This document shows, piece after piece, positions 1-41,339 of a DNA stretch of 64,000 nt (position 1 is the stretch's first letter; every line of letters begins with the position of its first letter). Source of the DNA: Crambe crambe (taxonomy: Eukaryota > Porifera > Demospongiae > Poecilosclerida > Crambeidae). The notes beneath the pieces are model-generated. The model saw only the letters and a program-made list of their open reading frames with translations. It made no database searches and had not been told where the DNA came from. The stretch covers positions 2,883,563 through 2,947,562 of the forward strand of contig OZ004594.1 in assembly GCA_963924555.1 (NCBI GenBank), read 5' to 3'. The translations under genes were made by a program, and so were the position numbers.

Positions 1-71
1 GTGTGTGAGATAACAAAACTAAAAACTATTATCTTGTGTCGTCATCACATAAAAGGTAACATCAAGGCCAG

Positions 72-673
72 ATGGGGATTGTGAGCGATCATTTTTTGAC
101 TGTGGTTGTGAGGAGCTAGCTAGGAAGCTGCTTGGGTGTGTTCTGGTTAGGGATGTGGAAGGTGAAGGAAGGTGCTGGGGTCGAATTGTGGAAACAGAAG
201 CATATCTGGGAGGGGATGATAAAGCAGCCCATTCTTACAATGGGAGAAGAACTGAGAGGAATGAAGCAATGTACATGCAGCCAGGCACGGCTTATGTTTA
301 TTCCATATATGGAATGTATTGGTGTTTCAATATCTCCAGCAGAGGTGAAGGAGCAGCCGTACTCGTACGGGCATTGGAACCACTAGGAGGCATGGCAAGT
401 ATGAAGAAACGACGAAAGAAGATGAAAAAGGAGACAGATCTTTGTAATGGACCGGCAAAACTCTGCCAAGCAATGGCCATAGATAAGGCTTGCGATAAGT
501 TGGATCTTGTGCTCAGCAAGGAGTTGTGGGTAAAGCATCCACAGAATGATGGAGAGGTTGAAGAGGGTGTGGTCACAAGTGGGAGGGTAGGAGTGGACCA
601 TGCAGGACAAGAATGGGCAAGTAAACCCCTTAGATTTTACTTCAGAGACAATAGATTTGTAAGCAAGAAATAA
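72..673 (+). CDS. MPG: DNA-3-methyladenine glycosylase (AAG/MPG), 3' part
   Basis: Monofunctional base-excision-repair glycosylase that flips out and removes alkylated or deaminated purines in the nucleus. The frame is open from about 53 to the TAA at 671-673. The exon probably starts after the AG at 70-71, and upstream exons lie outside the window. The peptide follows human AAG closely: FFD..LARKLLG, then RIVETEAYLGGDDKAAHS, which holds the catalytic Glu (second Glu of ETEAY, codon 197-199, equivalent to human E125), the base-stacking Tyr and the His. YSIYGMYWCFNIS contains the intercalating Tyr and the Asn, NGPAKLCQA follows, and RVGVDHAG...KPLRFYFRDN forms the C-terminal strand. No internal stop or frameshift. 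It converges tail-to-tail on the minus-strand SMURF gene, 349 bp between stop codons. Family identity is certain from motifs; the exact exon start is inferred. Confidence 0.93.
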
Positions 674-1022
674 TGTTTTTTTGGTTTGTTTGTTTTCCCT
701 TAAAGATACAATAATTAAAAATTAATTTTTTTTTTTTTTAATGATGAGAAAATACTACTAAATAAAATTGATATAGTTTTTTGTTGTTTTTTTTTGCAAA
801 AAGGACTATGTACATAGGATCTTAATTATGGGTATACCGAGTCATAAAAATCAATTTTTAAAAAGTAAGTTTTAGTTTAGTTTGACTAACATATTGCAGA
901 GATGCTGTTGCTTAAACTTAATAATAGAGATTTTGAGAGATAAAATTGTCTTTTTTGTACAGTTTTTGAAGCCATGGGAGATTATTAGTAGTAAGAGGTG
1001 ACTATTTCCCTTCTTTCTTTCT
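674..1022. other. Convergent intergenic gap MPG/SMURF
   Basis: 349 bp between two stop codons. AT-rich with T homopolymers near 728-739 and 777-796, and the AATAAA for MPG. No clear minus-strand AATAAA for SMURF was found, so its 3' end may use a variant signal or overlap the MPG 3'UTR. No other gene seen. Confidence 0.6.
761..766 (+). terminator. Poly(A) signal AATAAA of MPG
   Basis: Canonical AATAAA hexamer 88 nt after the MPG stop, in a T-rich 3' region. Good position for the MPG polyadenylation signal; no cleavage-site data. Confidence 0.6.
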
Positions 1023-18955
<17,933 letters not shown>

Positions 18956-19210
18956 GATGATGGCTTTTTTTGCTCCAGCTAGCTAGAATAGAGATAAAAT
19001 TGTAGAGTTAGCTAAAGGATAAGTGGTAGGCCTAGAACACTGGCTTGATATGTCACACTCGCTCCTTCATAGTGGGCAGCACAAACACAAAACAACAACA
19101 CTATTAGCAGCCAGGCCAGCTGGACTACCGTTTTGTCTGGTTGAAAACGCAAATTCTTCAGTCGCACGTGATTTAATTAATTGATATGGTGCACTTTAAT
19201 TAGCGATATT
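18956..19210. promoter_or_regulatory. Divergent promoter SMURF / TELO2
   Basis: The two start codons lie 255 bp apart on opposite strands, so both 5'UTRs and promoters must fit here. A CACGTG E-box is at 19165-19170, 41 nt before the TELO2 ATG. No obvious TATA box for either gene. Transcription start sites are not known. Confidence 0.6.
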
Positions 19211-32586
<13,376 letters not shown>

Positions 32587-32728
32587 ATAATAATCAGAAT
32601 TGGTTTATCGCGCGAGCGACAAATTCCAATTATAAAATGATGGAACAATTGGTCCTTTGTTGGAGGTTTCGTTCATAGCTAGCTGGAGGTTCTAGATCTG
32701 GAATGCCGCTACCGGTCTCTTTTCGAAG

Positions 32729-33901
32729 ATGAAGTTGCTACTAAGCCTCGTCACAGTATACTGGACTCTCCTGTCGCTAGTGGAGGCTCATATTCACTCC
32801 CAGAAAGTCAGACATATAGAGAGAGAGAAGCTCACTCTGACAACGTGGGCAAGCGCTCTATTCTCTTCGGCACTGGTGGGGATATGCGGTGTCTTCCCGC
32901 TGATTGTGAACAAGTGGATAAAGCTAGACAAGAGTTGTAAAGACAAGCTCGCCTTCAAAGCCGTGCTCAGTTTCGCTGTAGGAGGTTTGCTGGGTGATGT
33001 GTTCCTGCACTTGCTACCCGAGGCGTATGGGACTTCACCCGAGGTGCATAGCCCGGGGATAGGTTTATGGGTCATGGCTGGGCTACTTTCGTTCTTAATG
33101 GTGGAGAAAATGATGAAGCTGACTGAGAAGGAATTGGATGAAGAATCACCAAAAGATAAAAGCAAGCCTGTCCTTGTGGAAACCTTGAAGGGGAAAATTG
33201 ACGTCCCAAAATGCATTAACGTTTATAATAACACTAATGGCAACTGTAGCATCTCATCATCATCATCATCATCATCTACTAGTGGCCTAACAAGAAGAAC
33301 TAATCCCAGTAAAGATAGCATAGAGTATTCAAGTACAATTTCCTCTGTAATTCATGAACCTCCCACTTCTTCTTCACATGCGCTCCTGACCCCAGCCCCT
33401 CCCCTTTCCAGCTGGTGGGACAAGGATGTGAGTGGTTATCTAAACCTTGTGGCCAACAGTGTAGACAACTTCACACATGGTCTAGCCATCGCTGCAAGTT
33501 ATGTGGCCAGTCCTGCTGTGGGGATCCTCACGACGATAGCAATCCTGTGTCACGAGATCCCCCACGAAGTGGGTGACTTTGCGATCTTGTTGAACTCTGG
33601 CTTCTCTTTGAAAGAAGCGACCAAAGCCCAAATGTTGACAGCGTGTGGTGGGATATTTGGAGTGGTGGCTGGACTCACTGCCGAGCACATGAGCAATGCA
33701 TCCTGCTGGCTCCTGCCTTTCACAGCTGGCGGTTTCTTGTACATAGCGCTGGTTTCCATAGTGCCAGATCTGCTGGAGTGCACCAACTTGAAGCACTCTG
33801 TGGTTGAACTTTTGGCCCTGGGCCTGGGTGTGGTTGTCATGGCATTGGTGACAATCGTGGAAAAGAAAAGCTGCAGTTACATGCCTCTAAGTGGAAGTTA
33901 A
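32729..33901 (+). CDS. SLC39A13: ZIP13-like zinc transporter (SLC39 LIV-1 subfamily), intronless
   Basis: Membrane transporter moving Zn2+ (possibly Fe2+) from Golgi/ER or vesicle lumen to cytosol. 390 aa in one exon (human ZIP13 371 aa, multi-exon). Signal peptide 1-20 (MKLLLSLVTVYWTLLSLVEA). Predicted TMs about 37-60, 76-98, 109-128, 236-259, 262-290, 297-317, 326-349 and 356-377. Metal-site motifs: SVDNFTHG (244-251) in TM4 and HEIPHEVGD (275-283) in TM5, the LIV-1 signature; HLLPEAY at 94-100 in TM2. The cytoplasmic loop (130-230) is His-poor and carries a Ser run from a (TCA)n tract. KAQMLTACGG and FTAGGFLYIALV resemble ZIP13 more than ZIP7. Convergent with the ASB gene, 161 bp between stops. 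ATTAAA at 33984-33989 is a likely poly(A) signal. Confidence 0.93.
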   Translation: MKLLLSLVTVYWTLLSLVEAHIHSQKVRHIEREKLTLTTWASALFSSALVGICGVFPLIVNKWIKLDKSCKDKLAFKAVLSFAVGGLLGDVFLHLLPEAYGTSPEVHSPGIGLWVMAGLLSFLMVEKMMKLTEKELDEESPKDKSKPVLVETLKGKIDVPKCINVYNNTNGNCSISSSSSSSSTSGLTRRTNPSKDSIEYSSTISSVIHEPPTSSSHALLTPAPPLSSWWDKDVSGYLNLVANSVDNFTHGLAIAASYVASPAVGILTTIAILCHEIPHEVGDFAILLNSGFSLKEATKAQMLTACGGIFGVVAGLTAEHMSNASCWLLPFTAGGFLYIALVSIVPDLLECTNLKHSVVELLALGLGVVVMALVTIVEKKSCSYMPLSGS

Positions 33902-33983
33902 CGTTACAAAGTTAACGCTGCCAAATGTGTGTATGTATGTCTGTCTGTATATATGTCAAATTTATGGATATTTTTAACATGAA

Positions 33984-33989
33984 ATTAAA
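33984..33989 (+). terminator. ATTAAA poly(A) signal of ZIP13
   Basis: Variant hexamer 83 nt after the ZIP13 stop, the only good candidate before the convergent ASB stop at 34063. Confidence 0.45.
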
Positions 33990-34062
33990 TAACAAACATG
34001 AAAAATTATTTTTAAAAATGGGAATTCAAAGAGGTGATAAAAAAATCTGTTTGAAAGATTTC

Positions 34063-36374
34063 TTAAAGCAGTGCTTGTGCTTCTCGCTCTTTCCAGTATT
34101 CCTCTGAGAGACCCTGCAGGGCGGCTTGCTTTATCAGCCTGTCGTCACACATTTGCTTCATCTGCTTCATAAAGTCCTCCAGGGAAGATGGGAGCTCGAA
34201 ACTTGGTAGCATTGTGTCGAAGGTTGCAGGTCCCATCATCTGACGGACTGTCACTCGGCACAGACGAAGGAGTGATAGAGGAGAGTCTATAATCAACACA
34301 AAATGTTCTTTAATATCGTACAATACTTGTGGGAGGGGGGTGCAAACAATGAGGGGGGCCATCGAGTTTACCCAACGGTCATCATGAAAAGAAATACCAA
34401 TACCATCCTTTACCCAAACTGTAACAAGGGTAGGAAATTGAGCATTCCTTAATCAAATTTCAAATTTCAAGAACTGAAGTTTGGTCAAATTATTGAGTAA
34501 AAGAGCCGAATGAAAACTGCAATAAGCTGCTCTGCTTCAAGTATGATGATGTCTTCAAGTTTGAAATGACTAATGAGTGACCAGTACTGTGGAACTTCCA
34601 ATAAAGGACACTCTTGAAAGAGGACAAATCTCTCAACAAAGGGCAATCTAAAACCACCTTTGCAGTGGAAAAAAGCGGGCCTGGGTACAAGGCTAGCACA
34701 ATCTATACAATATAATATTACTTAACCTCCAAAAGGACTAAAGGCTAGGTCATAAGTGTGTCCATTAGAGTGGAACCCCTGAAGAAGAAAAAAAAGACAC
34801 TCCGAAAGAGAATCTAAAACTGAGGACAACCTGAGGATGGGTGTTCATTGTTCAACTCTGATGCTATTTACCTGTAAGTCTGTCAATGAAACTCTGCAGC
34901 TTCATGGGAAGATGTTCCCGATCTACTTTGTTCAGTCGAGCTCCGTATTCCACCAGTAACGGGATCACGCTGTAAAACTTATTCACCAAAGCCACACCTA
35001 TTGCACTCTGACCCAGCCCATTCTCCACTGTTACGTCTGCACCAGCATCAAGCAAAATGAGTACGCTCTCCTCATCTCTGGAAGCACAGGCAATGTGCAG
35101 TGCTGTGTCGTTGTGGTGGTAGTCTCTGATCTCGGTGTCTGCTCCCATGTGAACCAAGGCCTTCATGCACTCGACACGGTTCTTCAAAGTGGCAATAATT
35201 AAAGGGGTTTGCCCCCATGATTCCTGAGCGTTGATATTAGCTCCCCAGCGCACCAGTTCATCTATGCAGTAGGTGTGGCCGATGGAAGCAGCTATGTGAA
35301 GAGGTGTGATGCCAAACCTGCATTAGTCAATAAAGAATGACACTTTTGCATAATCATTGGTAAATGATAGAATGTGAACCAGAATTCCTATGTGAACCCC
35401 AGAACCCCAGTTACTGAGCCAGAAAGTGGGTGTGGTTACTCAAAGTATGCGTAAAGATGATGTCAGTAGAGGAATTTTTTCAGTGGTTCTGGCCAACACA
35501 TTAAGGAGTCCTGGTTCACATTGGAGGCAGTTAAACATGTTGCATAGTGGGTCTCATTCACACAGCAAATGTTATCCATCTATGACCACCTGCAAACATC
35601 TTTCAACAATGTGTTGAGCCACAGAACAGTTATGTAGGCTTTGCACAAAGTTATTCACTCCAATGGAAAGAGAGGAGTGAGTATTCACGTTGCTGCTGTA
35701 GTCTCTGATAAAGACGAGAAAGCTTTTTATCAGCCAGAGTTGGTGCTCTGTTTACTATGTAATCCCCACACCTGATCACACCCACTTGCTGTTAACTCTA
35801 CCTACCTGTTCTTGATGTTAACTTTCGCTCCAAGTTGCAACAGCATCTTCACACACCCATACTGACCATGGGCCACCGTCAGGTGGAGAGGAGAGTAGCC
35901 ATCTTCATCCAGCTCATTCAGTTTGGAACCTGTACAAGAAAGACCATTACGTTCTGTGCATGCAATACTCATGCAGACAAGCTATCCCTTTACCCGATGT
36001 ATGCATATGCCACTATCAAAACAAAAACAAAAACAGAAACAAAAGGCTAGCAGACTCCAGGCTCTAATTAGCTCTAATTAGCTCCAGGCTCTCATTTAGC
36101 TCCAGGCTCTCATTTAGCTCCAGGCTCTAATCAGCTGTAGGGGGCCATAGCTAAAGGGCATAAGCTTACCAGCTTCTCGAAGGGCTTGTATGCACCTGGG
36201 GTGACCTCTGATGGCTGCTACGTGGATGGGCGCCTGCCTCTTGGGAGTCATACATCTGCTGGAGTCCAAGTCTTCGGGCTGGGCAGCTCTCAGGTGGTAG
36301 AGCAGGTCCTGTAACCTCCCAGTTTGAGCAGCCCACATAATATTGCTCCGATGTCCCGACTGAGTGATACCCAT
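34063..36374 (-). CDS. Ankyrin-repeat and SOCS-box protein (ASB family), 4 exons
   Basis: Probable substrate receptor of a Cullin-5/Elongin BC ubiquitin ligase. Exons (minus): 36374-36170, 35929-35806, 35317-34872, 34286-34063; total 999 nt = 332 aa, all in phase. About six ankyrin repeats between residues 45 and 245, for example DGYSPLHLTVAHGQYGCVKM, FGITPLHIAASIGHTYCIDE, WGQTPLIIATLKNRVECM and NDTALHIACASRDEESV. SOCS box about 259-298: SPLSLLRLCRVTVRQMMG (BC-box-like, LCR) followed by LPSFELPSSLEDFM. A charged 35-residue tail (KQMKQMCDDRLIKQ...EYWKEREAQALL) follows, not typical of short ASBs. Which of the many ASB paralogues it matches cannot be decided. It lies 486 bp downstream of, and on the same strand as, the KDEL receptor. 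Confidence 0.88.
34590..34810. repeat. Decayed fold-back repeats in ASB intron 3
   Basis: TGTGGAACTTCCAATAAAGG, AGAGGACAAATCTCTCAAC and, near 34768, AGTGGAACCCCTGAAG. These are fragments of the TACAGTGGAACCTCT family seen at 16000, 44561 and 63020. Confidence 0.55.
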
Positions 36375-36860
36375 CTTCTTTAGTACGAGATTGATATTAG
36401 TCTAGCTTAAAATGCTCTTCCACGTCTCCCTTTTTAACTAGATTCATACCAGCCCCATGATCACCATATTTATTTACTACAAGTTGATGCAATGTTTATC
36501 ATGTGACATTACGTCATATACAGTGGATTCTTCAGCCACCGAGGTCACATGGACCAATCAGATTTGCAGGCAATGATGTCAGCATGAATCTGATCGGTCC
36601 ATGTGACCTTGCTGGCTGAAGTACTGAAACCTGTGATCCACTGTATAATGATGAAGTGATCGTCACAACAAAAAGAACTGAGTCAGTTATATCTGACATG
36701 CGCAGCTCTGTATGCGCACCATTATTATAACTAGTATAGTAATACTGTATAGTATGAAAAATTGTTATATGCTATGAAATTGCAACCATGTCACCTAGAG
36801 ATAGTATTTAATTTTTTTTTTGTGCACCATTAATAAAGACGGGCAGTTCATTACTGCAAT
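36375..36860. other. Intergenic gap ASB / KDELR
   Basis: 486 bp between the KDELR stop and the ASB start on the same strand. Holds the 131-bp MITE and should contain the ASB promoter; no further signals recognised. Confidence 0.6.
36517..36647. mobile_element. 131-bp MITE with TACAGTGG ends
   Basis: Terminal inverted repeats TATACAGTGGAT / ATCCACTGTATA. Inner arms pair further (AGGTCACATGGACCAATCAG with CTGATCGGTCCATGTGACCT, CTTCAGCCA with TGGCTGAAG), so nearly the whole element folds. TA at both ends fits a Tc1/mariner-like target duplication. Confidence 0.8.
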
Positions 36861-39677
36861 TTATGCCGGCAGTTTCAGCTCTTTGCCTTTTATAACTGCA
36901 AAAAGGAAGAAAGAAAAAGTCATTTCAGATAACACAAAATATAAATCACCATTGTGGAGTAAACTAACCCACCCCAGTTGTTTTTGTACCCCAATGGGAG
37001 GTGCCCAACTTCCCTTCTCTACTTGGTGTATTGGGGGGAGATCCTATCAATCTAAACAGTGCACATTATTCTAGTTGTACTCTGGGTCTCTGCCGTGAAT
37101 GAACCTTTTGTGATGTATAGATAGAAGAAATCGCAGTAGAGTGCCGTCTGGACGCAGCCCGCCACGATAGCAATGATGTCATAATACTCTTCCACGTAGG
37201 CTCGGTAGGCCCAGTTGACGATGTACAGAGCCCGGTAACTGCCCAGGGCAAACAGGTAGTGCGAGGTAATGGTTTCTGCCTCCCCTGTCTTGGAGATCAT
37301 GTAGAGTTGGGGCATGACCGCTACACTTTCCAAGTAGATAGAGAATGTCCAGAGAATCTGATTTGAAACACAATCACAATGATAATGGTGTGATATTAAG
37401 AGTTCAACCAAAGGATGGCCAATATTTGTAATGATAAATATTACTCTACTACCTCCATGAAGCTTTCTAGCTCTCTAGCTACTAGCTAGACAAAAAAGAT
37501 AAACAGGCTCAAGCTCAGGCTCGCAGTCACTACGCAGTAATGCTGCTACACTGTGAAGAGAGTGCTGATGCTTCTTGGCCATCTTTTCCAACAAATCAAG
37601 CTCATGCAGAGAACTAGAACTGACTAATTGACAGCAATGAACAAAAATAACAGAGCCACGTTACAAACAGACAGGCTCACAGTCACTATGCAGTAATGCT
37701 ACACCGTGAAGATAGTGATGCTTCTTGGCCGTCTTTGCCAACAAATCAAGCCCATGCAGAGAAGACAGCAAAACAGAGATTGCAATGTACATGAACTAGG
37801 TGATCATTTGAAGTGCCAAAGACTTAGAGAGAGCCATGTTGAAGGAGAATCTAATGAAAGAATCCCAGACATACTTCAATCAAGTTATATGCGTGAGAAT
37901 CATTCAAAACAGCAGTTTGAACAACAAGAATACTAGCTGTGTAAATACCCACCTTACTACAATAAGCCATGTTGCTTAGTGCACATTATTTATAAAGTTT
38001 GATAATAATAAAGGTTGCACTGAAGTCGTGCCGAGGCATTCCTAGTCTTTTTAAAAGACTAACTTGTTAAGTTTTTATTTCATTTTCTTTTCCTCTATGA
38101 ACATAAATTTCACAACTACATTCAGAATGGGATATAATGTTCTTTTGAATCAGGAGCTGACGAGATTTCTATAATGCCTGAGAAAGGTCCAAGATTTTGT
38201 TCCTCTATAATGCATACCCAAATACATAATTATCTGGAACACTATGGGGGAAACCCCTGTCTCAATTACACACTGGAGAAACCCCTGTCTCATATAACCC
38301 CAACGAACCTCCATAACAGTGAACTCGTGGTTGACCAACACTGCTAGACCTGCTGTGGGAATGACAAGAAACTCCGCTCGAAACGTATCGTGATTAGAGT
38401 CATATGTAGCCTTGAACTTGAAGAATACAAGGTATACCGTCCCGTACGTGGTCACCAGAAACACTACCTTCATGATAGTGTTGTAGGGAGAGACAAAGTT
38501 GGTAAAGATGTCGAGGTAGCGTGTTGTGAACACTATGACAAAGAGAAACTGACTCTTTCCTGAGATGCCTGTTGTAAAGAAGAGAGGAAAGATTATGTTA
38601 TGTTATAACACTGTCATTTTCCAACCGATAGTTTTAAACCATCACAGGGTAGACTCTGCTTTCGTGACAACCTACAGGCCACAAGAGTGGCTTTAATAGA
38701 GAGGTGGTCTCATTACAAGGTGGACGTTTGCTGTTGGGACCTTATGGTTTCATTACAGGGTGGTCTGAGTTTCACTTGGGTGCTGGGGCTGCCCTTGATA
38801 GAAAGGTGGTCTCATTTCAGGGTGGTTTGATCAGAGAGGGTTCACTGTACCAGATTATCTTACATCTGTACCAACCAATGAGGTAGGCATACTGTGTTGA
38901 TTATAATTTTGAGTCCCTGGACTGTAGTCAATGCATCTGGCACACTTTTGTTACAGTTGTAAACAATCGTTGCTGCTCTTTGACCATAAGGCCATAACAT
39001 GGAAGACCAGATACAACACTTAAAGGGTATGATCAACAGGGACATGCCCCCAAATAAGGAGACATAAAGGTGCTTTCCCTACTCCTATGTAGTGTGTACT
39101 ACAGAGAATATCCGTCTGTTGTTGTTTTTTATTTGTTTGTTTTGCATTTGAGGGAGTCCGCTAGTGCGAACTCCCTGAAATGTAGAACTACATTTATGGG
39201 AGAGAACATATTTACACCTATGGTGCTAATAACAACTCCATTACCAAGTCTTCCTTCCCCGTACCATACACACCCCTTTTATCTGGAAAAGGGGGTGTGG
39301 CAATATCCAATTTCAACTTGGCTATGTTATAGAGCTAGCTGTGAGTGGTGTTTCAAAAGAAATACTGCTTCACAAGAATAGTGTTTCACTTAGATACAAG
39401 GAATTTGAATCATATTCCATTGTGAATAGAGGCTAGATACCACATTTCTAACATCAAGGCTTTTACAAAGGGCAATTCCAGCTACACTATATCCAGACAT
39501 CTCCAATGATCAAAGATAATGATTTCTTAAGAGTTGGCTACCTACCTACCACCTTTTTAGTTCTAGAGTAACTACGGAATCCTTACCCGCTACTGAGCGC
39601 GTTCTCCACATCTTGACCAGCAGGATAATAATGGCCATTAGATGGGACAGGTCCCCGGCGAGCCTAAATACGTTCAT
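36861..39677 (-). CDS. KDELR: ER lumen protein-retaining (KDEL) receptor, 4 exons
   Basis: Seven-helix Golgi receptor that binds C-terminal KDEL/HDEL ligands at low pH and returns them to the ER in COPI vesicles. Exons (minus): 39677-39587, 38568-38309, 37357-37105, 36895-36861; 639 nt = 212 aa, the same length as human KDELR1/2. Motifs: [15 protein letters not shown] start, [93 protein letters not shown], and tail [11 protein letters not shown] (COPI-binding Lys cluster). The tail comes from a 35-nt last exon; reading on past 37105 gives a spurious extension. Introns 2 and 3 have weak donors (GTTCGT, GTTCAT). Head-to-head with TMEM186-1. Confidence 0.96.
37510..37765. repeat. Two-copy repeat in KDELR intron 2
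   Basis: About 90-100 bp with GCTCACAGTCACTATGCAGT, GTGATGCTTCTTGGCC and CCAACAAATCAAGC at 37515-37615 and again at 37674-37765. Frames here are non-coding. Confidence 0.75.
38569..39586. other. KDELR intron 1
   Basis: 1018-bp intron. About 38690-38850 holds repeats of GGTGGTCTCATTTCAGG ending GGGTTCACTGTA, a decayed fold-back element in inverse orientation. The remainder is unremarkable. Confidence 0.5.
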
Positions 39678-39867
39678 CTTCACGCTGCTGAGAAAACGAC
39701 AGCTTCAAGGACTGAAATACACAAAGACCTCTTTGTCCGCACACCTTTTGACAACAAAAAAAACAGCGCAGCACATGTAGCTTTGTGCACGTGGCACAAG
39801 GAGAGGCAAGCGCAAATTTTATTATTCGACCTTTGCCCTATCCAAAAGATGCTGATTCAGCATTATA
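39678..39867. promoter_or_regulatory. Divergent promoter KDELR / TMEM186-1
   Basis: Only 190 bp separate the ATG of KDELR (minus) from the ATG of the first TMEM186-like gene (plus). No TATA box is evident; a shared bidirectional promoter is inferred from spacing. Confidence 0.55.
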
Positions 39868-40554
39868 ATGAGCACCTGCGGAATTTTGCTAACAAAATCC
39901 ATTCATAGAGCAAACTTAGCTGGTGGAGGAACATTTCAAGTATGTTGCTATTCCAGAAACGCTTTAAGGACACCATGTATACCTCAGAACTCTTTCCCTC
40001 GAAGAGGAAGTGATCAAAAAAGACCCATCAACGGTAACAACAACCAAAGTTTAGAAGGCTCTGATGTTTCCGTATTAATTTACCGCTGGCCATCTATCAA
40101 GCACTTCAGATTCATCTCCAGATTTAAGATTTATCAAGTTTCAGTCATGCTAGCCCTGCTTGCTCCAATGACACACTGGTACAACCTCGGATTGATAGCT
40201 AGCAAGACTTTGGTTAGCAGTTATGCAGCATCTCTTGGCACCACTGCAGTCCTGCTTGTCATAAGTCACTACTTCACTAGAGTCATAGGAGAGCTGAGGT
40301 ACAAGGCATCGAATGACACTTTGAGAATCTCCACCCTCACCTTCTGGGGAAATAGAAAGGAAACCGAGTTTTGTGCAGGTAAAGTCGTGGATTTTTTGGA
40401 ATCACAGACCCGCATGGGTGGGGCTATCCAAAAACTGGAAGTTAGGGATCAATCGGTTGTCTATTTGTGGAGTTTGAAGTATGGGCGTGTGCTTTGTCAT
40501 GACCTTTTGTGCAAGGTGTTGAAAATCACTGACATGGACTTGAGATACTTTTGA
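39868..40554 (+). CDS. TMEM186: TMEM186-like mitochondrial protein, copy 1
   Basis: Inner-membrane protein; human TMEM186 belongs to the MCIA complex assembling respiratory complex I. 228 aa, single exon. The N-terminus (1-50) is basic and Ser-rich with few acidic residues, as for a mitochondrial presequence. IYRWPSIKHFRFISRFK matches the human FYRFDAIRTFGFLSRLK block. Two hydrophobic segments follow, about 91-110 and 118-138. ISTLTFWGNRKET matches LNFWGWRQDT, and LKYGRVL matches LRYGRIL. This copy keeps both family motifs, so it is the more likely functional orthologue. It lies 101 bp upstream of a second copy. Recognition is by motif only; overall similarity to human is modest. Confidence 0.82.
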   Translation: MSTCGILLTKSIHRANLAGGGTFQVCCYSRNALRTPCIPQNSFPRRGSDQKRPINGNNNQSLEGSDVSVLIYRWPSIKHFRFISRFKIYQVSVMLALLAPMTHWYNLGLIASKTLVSSYAASLGTTAVLLVISHYFTRVIGELRYKASNDTLRISTLTFWGNRKETEFCAGKVVDFLESQTRMGGAIQKLEVRDQSVVYLWSLKYGRVLCHDLLCKVLKITDMDLRYF

Positions 40555-40655
40555 ACCAGTTTCTTATCCACACAGTCTCAATTTGTATAAAGTTTCCATG
40601 CAGAGGGGAGGGGTTGGAGCACACGTGGCATTTTGACCTTCGACCTCCTAGAATT

Positions 40656-41339
40656 ATGAGTACTAGACAGCTTGCCTTCCATAAGAAGGGAACAGCTGCT
40701 ATAAGGGGATTTCGAGTATGTTGCTGTTCCAGAGGAGTTCCAGTGACACCAGGGATTTTTCAGGGCTCACCCCCACACAGAGATGTGAAGAATCAATCTA
40801 AGTCCAAAGCTGAAAAGGCCACCAGTCCATCAAGCAGTTGCTCAGAACTACAAGAGTCCGTTGCAATCTATCGCTGGTCTTCTTTAAATCGCTTCAGATT
40901 CATCCCCAGGTTTAAATTCTCAATTGTGGTGGCCTTGCTAGCACCAATGGTACGCTGGTACGACATGGGAGAACTGTTAAGCACAAAAGCCTTCATGTAT
41001 GGTTGTGTGGCGTACTTAGGCATCTCTACTGTTATTGTTGCATCTCGCTACTCCACTAGAGTCATAGAGGAACTGAGATACCGATCTTCAGATGATACCG
41101 TAACGATATCCACCTTCACCTCACGAGGAAAGAGAAATGAAGTTGAGATTTCCGCAGACAAGGTAATCGAGTTTATGGAGTCACAGAATCATGGGTCTAA
41201 GGGTGGGGTTCTCCAAAGATTGGAAGTGGAGGATCAAGATGCGGTGTATTTTTGGAGCCTGCAACATGGGCAGGTGTTGGACTTTGACCTTTTATGTAAG
41301 GTATTGAAAATCAGAGACCGTAGCATATTAACTTTGTGA
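40656..41339 (+). CDS. TMEM186-like protein, diverged tandem copy 2
   Basis: 227 aa, single exon. The ATG at 40656 is chosen because it aligns with copy 1 (MST...FRVCCCSRGVPVTPGIFQ against MST...FQVCCYSRNALRTPCIPQ); the open frame upstream has no ATG. Roughly half the residues match copy 1 through IYRWSSLNRFRFIPRFK, STRVIEELRYRSSDDTVTIS, LEVEDQDAVYFWSL and DLLCKVLKIRD. The family motifs have changed: FWGNR is now TSRGKR and YGR is now HGQ. The basic N-terminus still resembles a mitochondrial presequence. Either a subfunctionalised paralogue or one under relaxed constraint; the frame is intact. Confidence 0.78.
   Translation: MSTRQLAFHKKGTAAIRGFRVCCCSRGVPVTPGIFQGSPPHRDVKNQSKSKAEKATSPSSSCSELQESVAIYRWSSLNRFRFIPRFKFSIVVALLAPMVRWYDMGELLSTKAFMYGCVAYLGISTVIVASRYSTRVIEELRYRSSDDTVTISTFTSRGKRNEVEISADKVIEFMESQNHGSKGGVLQRLEVEDQDAVYFWSLQHGQVLDFDLLCKVLKIRDRSILTL

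Noticed and set aside
19181-19210. Earlier TELO2 start
   Set aside because: The upstream frame begins at TTG, not ATG; ATG 19211 is the first in-frame start.
37052-37104. KDEL receptor C-terminus reading on as [17 protein letters not shown]
   Set aside because: This is intron 3; a phase-correct 35-nt exon at 36895-36861 gives the family tail and the exact family length.
40551-40655. Longer N-terminus for TMEM186 copy 2
   Set aside because: The extension has no ATG and no match to copy 1; ATG 40656 aligns with the copy 1 start.
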